From positions 1 to 8,276 of the forward strand of contig DXDV01000045.1 of the NCBI GenBank assembly GCA_019115345.1: DNA of 8,276 bases. The letters are read 5' to 3'. The notes beneath the pieces are model-generated. The model saw only the letters and a list, made by a program, of their open reading frames with translations. It searched no databases and was not told where the DNA came from. Each line of letters starts with the position of its first letter. Position 1 is the first letter of the stretch. The translations under genes were made by a program, and so were the position numbers. Source of the stretch: Candidatus Intestinimonas stercorigallinarum (GTDB lineage: Bacteria; Bacillota; Clostridia; Oscillospirales; Oscillospiraceae). This document shows, one piece after another, positions 1 to 4,407 of the stretch.

Positions 1-60
1 CGTCTGCCGGCGGCAGAGATTTCCCCAACGGCTGCCTCTTCCGGTTTAAGGAAGTTCTTC

Positions 61-90
61 TTGACAAATATGCGTCTGATATTGTAGTAT
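61..90 (+). promoter_or_regulatory. Sigma-70-type promoter for the tRNA unit
   Basis: The -35 box TTGACA at 61-66 matches the consensus perfectly. An 18-nt spacer separates it from TAGTAT at 85-90, so transcription should start near 97-98. That is about 12 nt before the tRNA-like sequence at 110 and about 107 nt before tRNA-Thr. A strong housekeeping promoter directly before a stable RNA gene is expected. Confidence 0.82.
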
Positions 91-109
91 AACAAAAGTG
101 ATTTATTGT

Positions 110-165
110 GCCGGTGTGGCGCAGAGGCAGAACGGTTCCCTCGCGATCGGCAGGCCGCGGGCTGC
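110..165 (+). pseudogene. Degenerate tRNA-like 5' half
   Basis: The sequence beginning GCCGGTGTGGCGCAGAGGCAG reads like the acceptor 5' strand, the position 8-9 linker and the D-arm of a tRNA. It starts about where a transcript from the 61-90 promoter should place a mature 5' end. It then departs from tRNA form: the D-stem does not close well, no good anticodon stem forms, and no complementary acceptor strand (CACCGGC) follows before the next tRNA. A separate small hairpin, CGGCAG (148-153) with CTGCCG (162-167), occupies where the variable and T arms would be. I read it as a decayed tRNA copy now serving as leader of the tRNA-Thr transcript. A chance resemblance is possible. Confidence 0.35.
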
Positions 166-204
166 CGCCAAGGACAGCAAGAGCGCATCCCCAAACGTCA
201 ATAT

Positions 205-280
205 GCTGGAATAGCTCAGTCGGTAGAGCAGCTGATTCGTAATCAGCAGGTCGCGTGTTCAAGTCACGTTTCCAGCTCCA
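205..280 (+). tRNA. tRNA-Thr (anticodon CGT)
   Basis: This is a complete 76-nt cloverleaf. Acceptor strand GCTGGAA (205-211) pairs with TTCCAGC (270-276), then discriminator T and a genomically encoded CCA (278-280). The D-arm has the usual TAGCTCAGTCGGTAGAGC form. The anticodon stem is GCTGA/TCAGC around the loop TTCGTAA, which puts CGT at positions 34-36 and reads ACG (threonine). The T-arm is GCGTG-TTCAAGT-CACGT with one G-U pair. It is transcribed from the promoter at 61-90 and followed at once by an intrinsic terminator, so it appears to be the only intact tRNA of its unit here. Confidence 0.96.
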
Positions 281-317
281 CGTCGGAGCAAAGTCCGCTT
301 TGCTCCGACGTCTTTTT
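281..317 (+). terminator. Rho-independent terminator of the tRNA unit
   Basis: A perfect 13-bp stem (281-293 with 298-310) closes a TCCG tetraloop and is followed by TCTTTTT at 311-317. It starts at the base after the tRNA CCA end, so it ends the tRNA-Thr transcript. Confidence 0.95.
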
Positions 318-340
318 ATGCCCATGGCAAAAAAGACGTC
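307..340. repeat. Inverted repeat overlapping the terminator
   Basis: GACGTCTTTTT (307-317) is complementary to AAAAAGACGTC (330-340). Inside it TGCC (319-322) pairs with GGCA (326-329), leaving one bulged A at 318. The left arm reuses the last four bases of the terminator stem and its T tract, so the two folds compete slightly. On the minus strand the repeat places T-rich sequence within a stem and does not look like a standard terminator. Confidence 0.55.
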
Positions 341-369
341 ATCCGCCCGCTCCCTTGCTCCTCCTTTCC

Positions 370-400
370 AAATCACGACCGCTGCGCTGGGTCGTGATTT
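370..400. repeat. 11-bp inverted repeat before the second terminator
   Basis: AAATCACGACC (370-380) pairs perfectly with GGTCGTGATTT (390-400) around a 9-nt loop. It lies three bases before the hairpin at 404-420, so a read-through transcript would form two adjacent stems. Confidence 0.6.
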
Positions 401-403
401 GGG

Positions 404-426
404 GCCGCCCTGCGGGCGGCTTTTTT
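404..426 (+). terminator. Second Rho-independent terminator
   Basis: GCCGCCC (404-410) and GGGCGGC (414-420) form a 7-bp GC-only stem with a TGC loop, followed by six T at 421-426. It is oriented on the plus strand. It probably backs up the tRNA terminator and insulates the regulator gene downstream. Confidence 0.88.
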
Positions 427-495
427 CGCAGGCCGCAAAATATCGATTTTAAATCTGTATGGAAACCGGTAAGCCAGACAAAAGCCCGGCAAATT

Positions 496-604
496 CTCAG
501 ATTTCGAGAGTGATTCTGAGTCTCTTGGGTGGTATTCTCACCGGCGTATCGGTAGAATGAGGGCGAACAGAACAGGCAAACCACCGACTACCCAAGAGGA
601 GGAG
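496..604 (+). promoter_or_regulatory. Structured leader of the XRE regulator gene
   Basis: The last 110 bases before the regulator hold several nested complementary segments. CTCTTGGGT (522-530) is fully complementary to ACCCAAGAG (590-598), whose 3' end enters the Shine-Dalgarno run AGAGGAGGAG (595-604). Inside lies a hairpin, ATTCT-C-ACCG (534-543) with CGGT-AGAAT (550-558). GGTGGT (528-533) could pair instead with ACCACC (580-585). A small hairpin, CTCAGA/TCTGAG, sits at 496-520. The arrangement could mask the ribosome binding site, but no known riboswitch class is recognised. I found no convincing -35/-10 pair between 427 and 520. Confidence 0.4.
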
Positions 605-608
605 CACA

Positions 609-1901
609 ATGGAAAAGAAAACAATTGGCGGTTTTATTGCCGCTTTACGAAAAGCAAACGGCATGACGCAAAAGGAATTGGCGGACCTGTTAAATGTCTC
701 CGATAAGACGGTCAGCCGTTGGGAGCGGGACGATGGCGCACCCGACCTTTCGGCCATTCCGGTCATTGCGGAGATTTTTGGCGTCACCTGTGACGAACTG
801 CTGCGGGGTGAGCGGAAGTCCCCATCAGAGCGGATGGAGCAGCCGGAGGAAAACACTTCGACGCCCAAGGGCGAGAAACAGCTCCAACGGCTCCTGAAGG
901 CTACCTTGTCCCAATATGAAAGCCGCACCTACATCGCAATGGGCATCTCCGCCGTTGGCCTGACTGCGGCGATGATCGGCAACCTTGCCTTTTTGCGGGC
1001 GGTACTGGGCTTCCTGCTGGGGGCTATCTTCTTCATTGTCAGCATCGTCTGCCAGGGTGTGTTTGTCCGTCAGGCGTTTTTCCGGGTGGAGGACGCGGAG
1101 ATCGACAAAAGCGAATTGTCCGCTTTCAAACGGCGGGTCATTGAACTTGCGGAGCGTTCCCTGGGTCTGACAGTTGGGATGATCGGCTTCACCTTCCCTT
1201 TGATTTTGGCGGATGCCTATGTGGGCTTGAGCCTGGATAATATGCTGCTGTTCGCCATTCCCGGGGCGGCGCTGTTTCTTGCCATCTTTGCGGTGGTCTG
1301 CTATTTCCTCAATGCGTCTTTCTTGAAAAAGGGAGTTTACTCCCTATCTTCCAAGGACGAGGCGATTTATTGGAGCAACCACAAGCGCAAGCGCAGCTGT
1401 GCGACCGGACTTGCGGCGGCGCTGGTCGTGACATTACTGTTCCATGTCTTTGGCGGCGAAATGCTCTGGAGCGCATCCGCTCTGGTCAAGGGGACCACAT
1501 TTCACGATTACGAGAGCTTTGTGGCCTACATGGAGCAGGATGTCCCCCATGATTCTAAATGGGACGGCTGGTACGCGCCTGCCGAGGAGCAGGTCGCCCC
1601 ATCGGAGGGGACAATCTTTGATGCCGATGGCAACCCGATCCTCAGCGACGAGGCGCGTACTGAAACGCTGGAGGATGCCAACGGGGATGTGGTCTGTACC
1701 TATGTCCATCGCAATTTAGAGGTTACCTCTGTGAGCTATTCCCCGAAGGACGGAACGGTGCTGCCCATCACCACCCGCACCGACGAGGATTGGCTGGAGG
1801 CCACAAGTCTTTCCAATCTCATTACCACAATCTATTGTGTTCTGTACCCGGTTGAGGTGCTGGCGGCATTCCTGATTTATTTCCGTAAGCGGGCGAAGTA
1901 A
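609..1901 (+). CDS. XRE-family regulator with six membrane segments and an external domain
   Basis: A 430-aa protein. Residues about 6-66 are an XRE/Cro-C1-type helix-turn-helix: MTQKELADLLNVSDKTVSRWE gives the two helices with the typical S-x-x-TVSRWE recognition helix, and the C-terminal DELLRGE end is typical of the family. After a charged linker (67-100) come hydrophobic segments near 107-128, 130-152, 185-204, 212-234, 263-282 and 402-425. Residues 283-401 are hydrophilic and, with an even count of preceding segments issue, most likely lie on the opposite face of the membrane from the DNA-binding domain. The start is fixed by AGAGGAGGAG at 595-604, 5-9 nt before the ATG. Family knowledge: Clostridia often carry XRE proteins with membrane tails of unknown signal. 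I infer a membrane-tethered transcription factor; target and signal are unknown. It converges on the LRR gene with a 9-bp gap and no terminator between. Confidence 0.87.
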   Translation: MEKKTIGGFIAALRKANGMTQKELADLLNVSDKTVSRWERDDGAPDLSAIPVIAEIFGVTCDELLRGERKSPSERMEQPEENTSTPKGEKQLQRLLKATLSQYESRTYIAMGISAVGLTAAMIGNLAFLRAVLGFLLGAIFFIVSIVCQGVFVRQAFFRVEDAEIDKSELSAFKRRVIELAERSLGLTVGMIGFTFPLILADAYVGLSLDNMLLFAIPGAALFLAIFAVVCYFLNASFLKKGVYSLSSKDEAIYWSNHKRKRSCATGLAAALVVTLLFHVFGGEMLWSASALVKGTTFHDYESFVAYMEQDVPHDSKWDGWYAPAEEQVAPSEGTIFDADGNPILSDEARTETLEDANGDVVCTYVHRNLEVTSVSYSPKDGTVLPITTRTDEDWLEATSLSNLITTIYCVLYPVEVLAAFLIYFRKRAK

Positions 1902-1910
1902 AAAGACAGC

Positions 1911-2792
1911 TCATGATATGGCCTGGCCATTCCAGCTCTCGATTTCAAACTCATCGTCCTCCTGGCAGAGGATCTGGAGGACGGATTTGTCGCTGGAGAT
2001 GTCGCTCGCATTCAGGCTGTTGCCGAAGTAGACAAAGGTGCTGCTGGTTTCGTTCAGATTCAGCGAGGCGATGTCGATGTCGATGTTGTTCCCTCGCTCG
2101 CAGTCCAGGACCTGCAGGTTGGAATTGCTGCCGCTCAAATCCAGGTCCGTGAGGGCGCAGTTCTGGCAGTACAGCTCGGTCAGACTGGTGCAGCCGGACA
2201 CGTCCAGGTTGGTGAGCTGATTGCTCTGGCAGTACAGAGTGGTCAGCGCTTTGTTTTGGGATACGTTCAGCCGAGTCAGCTGATTGCCGTCGCAGTACAG
2301 TTCCTCCAAATTGGTATTGTACTGTACATTCAGTTTGGCCAGCTGGTTGGACGCGGCATTGAGAACCGTTAGGGCTGTGTTCCCGGATACATCCAAGTCT
2401 TCCACTTGGTTGTGCTCCAGGTTCAGATGGTCGAGAAAGGTGAGGGAGTTCAGGCCGGTAATTCCTGATATTGCGTTGTTGCTGATGTCAAGTTTGGTCA
2501 GCGCGGTCAGGCCAGACACATCCAGCTCTCCCGTCAGGCTTCTGCCGCTCAGAGCGAGCTCGGTGATCCGTCGCTCGCCGTCAATGGTGCTCCAGGTGGC
2601 AAAGGTCCAGCTGCCCGGGTCGGCCGGGACCTGCAGGCCGTTTTGTTCAAACATGTTGCAGACAGCCATCTTGTCGATATCTGAATAACCGTCGCTGCCC
2701 GCCGCAGCCGCGGGCAGCGACAGGGCCAGGGCCAGCAGCAGGCCCAGCAGCAGGCCGCGGCACGCTCCGCCGCGGTTCTTTCTCGATTCCAC
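1911..2792 (-). CDS. Secreted leucine-rich-repeat protein with cysteine-ladder repeats
   Basis: A 293-aa protein starting at GTG (2792-2790), chosen because GAGGAGGAGGAG lies about 7 nt upstream; the nearby ATG at 2821 is in another frame. Residues 1-31 are a signal peptide: basic SRKNR, a long Leu/Ala core, then PAAAA before GSDG. Residues 32-75 form a small cap. Repeats of the form LxxLDISNNxIxx begin near 76 and become regular 21-residue units from L133 (L133, L154, L175, L196, L217). Cysteines 167, 188, 209 and 231 recur at the same place in successive LYC/LDC units, as in the cysteine-containing 21-residue LRRs known from the Listeria surface protein InlJ. There is no LPXTG, SLH or C-terminal membrane segment, so it is probably released or held non-covalently. 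LRR proteins of this kind usually bind proteins; no ligand can be named. Confidence 0.86.
   Translation of the reverse strand: MESRKNRGGACRGLLLGLLLALALSLPAAAAGSDGYSDIDKMAVCNMFEQNGLQVPADPGSWTFATWSTIDGERRITELALSGRSLTGELDVSGLTALTKLDISNNAISGITGLNSLTFLDHLNLEHNQVEDLDVSGNTALTVLNAASNQLAKLNVQYNTNLEELYCDGNQLTRLNVSQNKALTTLYCQSNQLTNLDVSGCTSLTELYCQNCALTDLDLSGSNSNLQVLDCERGNNIDIDIASLNLNETSSTFVYFGNSLNASDISSDKSVLQILCQEDDEFEIESWNGQAIS
2082..2396 (-). repeat. Five 63-bp tandem units encoding 21-residue LRRs
   Basis: Codons 133-237 of the LRR gene consist of five successive units of 21 codons, each starting at the Leu of L-[DN]-[VL]. The DNA copies are diverged (for example NQLAK, NQLTR and NQLTN junctions), so this is an old internal amplification. 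The last unit carries a one-residue shift, which moves its cysteine from the expected 230 to 231. Confidence 0.75.
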
Positions 2793-2848
2793 AGGATCTC
2801 CTCCTCCTCAAAATACTTCATTGGGCAGAACGCCCGCCGGTTAAGAAC

Positions 2849-2878
2849 AGTTTACACCCTTTCGGGCCGGGGGGGCAA
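2849..2878 (-). promoter_or_regulatory. Weak candidate promoter for the LRR gene
   Basis: Read on the minus strand, TTGCCC (2878-2873) is followed after 18 nt by TAAACT (2854-2849), about 57 nt before the GTG start. Both boxes depart from consensus. It is the best pair I found in the upstream gap, but it is not compelling. Confidence 0.28.
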
Positions 2879-2972
2879 TACGCCGGCCTGAAAAGGCGCA
2901 GACAAAAGGGACACACAGCAGCGATCCAGTCAACCGACAATCCGGTTATGAAAAATATCGCTTTGATGGCAC

Positions 2973-3039
2973 CAATGAACAGCACCCCACTTGTTATTCA
3001 GTATACCATACTGTCTAACAAATGGGGTGCTGTTCATTG
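2973..3039. repeat. 67-bp near-perfect palindrome
   Basis: The arms at 2973-2996 and 3016-3039 are complementary at 23 of 24 positions; the single mismatch is C2990 opposite A3022. The centre forms its own stem, CAGTAT (2999-3004) with ATACTG (3008-3013), around ACC, so almost the whole segment can fold back on itself. No T tract follows directly on either strand, so it is not a standard intrinsic terminator. It lies between the ends of two minus-strand units. It could be a small non-autonomous mobile element, a REP-like element or a processing signal. Confidence 0.75.
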
Positions 3040-3216
3040 CGGAGTCCTTTTCTTCATCAGAAGCAGACAAATTTACGAAGGGATTTTTGTTGGAGTCTGA
3101 TATGGATACGGAGGGAGATTCACGGTATAAAGATCGTGGTGCATGAGAAGGTCGAAAACCCTCCGTGAGAAGGCGAGCGCGCCACGGGCGGGGGAGCTTG
3201 AGGGGGCGGCGTCGGC
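3040..3216. other. Intergenic stretch without a recognised gene
   Basis: I see no open frame with a ribosome binding site here on either strand. The only structure noted is an 8-bp inverted repeat, ACGGAGGG (3108-3115) with CCCTCCGT (3159-3166), enclosing 43 nt. No clear terminator for the minus-strand operon ending at 3217 is visible. Confidence 0.5.
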
Positions 3217-3450
3217 TCACAGCTGAAAGGGACCGCCGCCGCAGATATAGCGGATCTGATCCCCCCGGATGGCGCTGACGTCGGCGCACCTGGCGGCACA
3301 GCCGCACACCACCAGCACCTGATCGTAGCGCTCCTGAGGCCGGGCGCTCTGGAACTCCGCGTCCGGATACCGCGCCTTCAGCCCCTCTACAAAGGCCACC
3401 CGGTCATAGCGGGGATTGCAGCCGCCGCAATACTTGACGCCGATCTTCAC
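3217..3450 (-). CDS. Small six-cysteine protein, coupled to the NifU-like gene
   Basis: A 77-aa protein whose GTG start (3450-3448) overlaps the TGA stop of the upstream NifU-like gene in the string GTGA, implying translational coupling. Six cysteines are arranged as KYCGGCNPRYDR (C8, C11), VVCGCAARC (C49, C51, C55) and YICGGG (C70). The pattern CxxC, CxC, C, C suggests a metal or iron-sulfur site, or redox thiols. Between the clusters is a plausible alpha/beta core (VAFVEGLKARYPDAEF and YDQVLVV). No signal peptide or membrane segment is present, so it should be cytoplasmic. I do not recognise a named family. Its place directly after a NifU C-terminal-domain protein suggests it receives a cluster from, or works with, that protein, which is inference. 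Its codon use matches the neighbour. Confidence 0.85.
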   Translation of the reverse strand: MKIGVKYCGGCNPRYDRVAFVEGLKARYPDAEFQSARPQERYDQVLVVCGCAARCADVSAIRGDQIRYICGGGPFQL

Positions 3451-3746
3451 GGGAGCTCACCCCGCAGAATGGCCCTGGCCTGGTCCAGCAGCTCCCGGCT
3501 CACATTGCTGGTGAGCACCGCGTCCTTCAGCTGGGGCAGCGCCTCCAGCAGGGTGCTCCGGACCAGCTCCTCGCTGGTCAGATCGGCGGAGGGGCAGCCC
3601 GCGCACTGCCCGGTGAGCTGAAAATGGTAGACGCCGTCCTCACAGCTCAAGCTGCGGATGTTCCCCCCGTGGAGGGCCAGCACTGGGCGGATGTCCCGCT
3701 CCAGGACCTCTTCGATCCGTGCCAGAGTCTCCCGGTCATTTGACAT
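3447..3746 (-). CDS. NifU C-terminal-domain Fe-S scaffold protein
   Basis: A 99-aa protein that is essentially a stand-alone NifU C-terminal domain, of normal length for short bacterial members (Nfu type). Residues 19-29 (IRPVLALHGGN) match the family's RP-x-L-x-x-HGG signature, with Asn where Asp is usual. Residues 44-52 (LTGQCAGCP) carry the cluster-binding CxxC (C48, C51). In the family, two subunits bridge a [4Fe-4S] cluster through these cysteines and pass it to apoproteins in the cytoplasm. The ATG at 3746 is preferred over an in-frame one at 3851: GAGGAGG sits 7 nt upstream, the family homology starts there, and the promoter at 3792-3820 lies inside the longer version. It is first in an operon with the overlapping six-cysteine gene. 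C35 is an additional cysteine outside the motif. Confidence 0.92.
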   Translation of the reverse strand: MSNDRETLARIEEVLERDIRPVLALHGGNIRSLSCEDGVYHFQLTGQCAGCPSADLTSEELVRSTLLEALPQLKDAVLTSNVSRELLDQARAILRGELP

Positions 3747-3791
3747 GTCATTTCCTCCTCGCGGCCCGGCCTGAACGATTTTTCGCCTTTC

Positions 3792-3820
3792 ATTATACCC
3801 ATCCGGCAAATGGGGCGCAA
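3792..3820 (-). promoter_or_regulatory. Promoter of the NifU-like operon
   Basis: On the minus strand, TTGCGC (3820-3815) is followed after exactly 17 nt by a perfect TATAAT (3797-3792). Transcription should begin near 3785, giving a leader of about 39 nt before the ATG at 3746. No obvious operator repeat overlaps it. Confidence 0.8.
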
Positions 3821-4053
3821 GTGCAAAATCCGCGCTGGGAGCGGAGACCATGGGGTATCATCCGCGTCACGCCTTCATCCTGAACCATGTGCCGGATCGT
3901 TTTCAGAATTTTTTAAATGCCTATAAAAAGAATTGACCATATTTTTATGTTTCATGGAGAAAGCTGACGCTCCCTCCTCACGCCATACGCCTCCTTTGCA
4001 CAGCCTTACCGCCATTTTCCGGCCGGCCGATAGCGCTTTTTACCGGCAATGAC
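3821..4053. other. Intergenic stretch without a recognised gene
   Basis: It holds an AT-rich patch around 3900-3955 in otherwise GC-rich DNA. A 32-codon frame at 3954-4052 lacks a ribosome binding site and has no recognisable sequence, so I do not call it. I see no RNA gene, terminator or convincing promoter here. Confidence 0.45.
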
Positions 4054-4113
4054 CTATGATAATGTCTGCTGAATAAACCGAACATCGGTTGATTCGCGCG
4101 GCGGCAGCCGCGC

Positions 4114-4155
4114 AATTCCATAAAACCGGCTCAAAGGAGCCGGTTTTATGGAATT
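4114..4155. repeat. Perfect 19-bp hairpin
   Basis: Positions 4114-4132 and 4137-4155 are exact reverse complements around the loop AAAG. The stem is longer than a normal terminator stem and is not followed by T residues. Confidence 0.9.
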
Positions 4156-4177
4156 CAGCCATTGTCACAATGCGTAT

Positions 4178-4209
4178 TTCCACTGGTGCGTTCAAACGCA
4201 CCAGTGGAA
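4178..4209. repeat. Perfect 13-bp hairpin
   Basis: TTCCACTGGTGCG (4178-4190) pairs exactly with CGCACCAGTGGAA (4197-4209). The loop TTCAAA could add two more pairs. Confidence 0.88.
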
Positions 4210-4210
4210 G

Positions 4211-4250
4211 GTGCAAGGGTTTTGGACGAAATGATCCAAAACGCTTGCAC
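4211..4250. repeat. 16-position hairpin with one mismatch
   Basis: GTGCAAG (4211-4217) pairs with CTTGCAC (4244-4250), and GTTTTGGA (4219-4226) with TCCAAAAC (4235-4242). A single G-G mismatch (4218/4243) lies between them, and the loop has 8 nt. Confidence 0.88.
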
Positions 4251-4252
4251 TT

Positions 4253-4307
4253 GAACAAAGCCATTTGGCCTTGAAAGCCTTGACTTTCAAGGTGTTCGGC
4301 TTTGTTC
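4253..4307. repeat. Two-part hairpin with an internal loop
   Basis: GAACAAAGCC (4253-4262) pairs with GGCTTTGTTC (4298-4307). Inside, CCTTGAAAG (4269-4277) pairs with CTTTCAAGG (4284-4292). Unpaired 6-nt and 5-nt strands between the two stems form an internal loop. Confidence 0.87.
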
Positions 4308-4407
4308 CGTACGCATTATGATAGACAAGGCCAGTGCCGGAAGGCGGGCGGAGCGCATCCGCAGCGCGCCGGACGGCCACATCTCTTGAAAGAGGAAGGT
4401 AGAAAGC

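Larger units (their letters stand above)
4054..4324. repeat. 271-bp hairpin cluster bounded by imperfect inverted repeats
   Basis: The ends CTATGATAATG (4054-4064) and CATTATGATAG (4314-4324) are inverted repeats matching at 10 of 11 positions. Between them lie successive hairpins: AACCGA/TCGGTT (4076-4090), GCGCGGC/GCCGCGC (4096-4113), and four long stems at 4114-4155, 4178-4209, 4211-4250 and 4253-4307. AATGCGTA (4169-4176) pairs with TACGCATT (4310-4317), enclosing the last three stems as a four-way junction. There is no protein-coding gene and no T tract. The layout fits a palindromic non-autonomous mobile element or a structured RNA. It ends 83 bp before the large surface gene; TATGAT at 4317-4322 could serve as that gene's -10, but no good -35 is seen. 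Confidence 0.65.

Noticed and set aside
106..513. A 135-codon plus-strand frame through the tRNA region
   Set aside because: It crosses the tRNA gene and two terminators and has no protein-like features.
1918..1930. ATGGCC-T-GGCCAT as a terminator between the convergent genes
   Set aside because: The stem is 6 bp with a one-base loop and no T tract, and it lies within the LRR coding sequence.
270..1938. TTCCAGCTC at the 3' end of tRNA-Thr (270-278) repeated at 1930-1938, as possible attachment sites flanking the regulator gene
   Set aside because: Only nine bases match, the second copy lies inside the coding end of the LRR gene, and no integrase is present. Chance is the simpler explanation.
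2930..3307. A 125-codon minus-strand frame across the 67-bp palindrome
   Set aside because: It overlaps the six-cysteine gene in another frame, has no ribosome binding site, and its C-terminal part only translates the palindrome.
3747..3851. A 35-residue N-terminal extension of the NifU-like protein from an upstream ATG
   Set aside because: The extension covers the promoter -35/-10 region, has no family similarity and lacks a good ribosome binding site; the ATG at 3746 has all of these.
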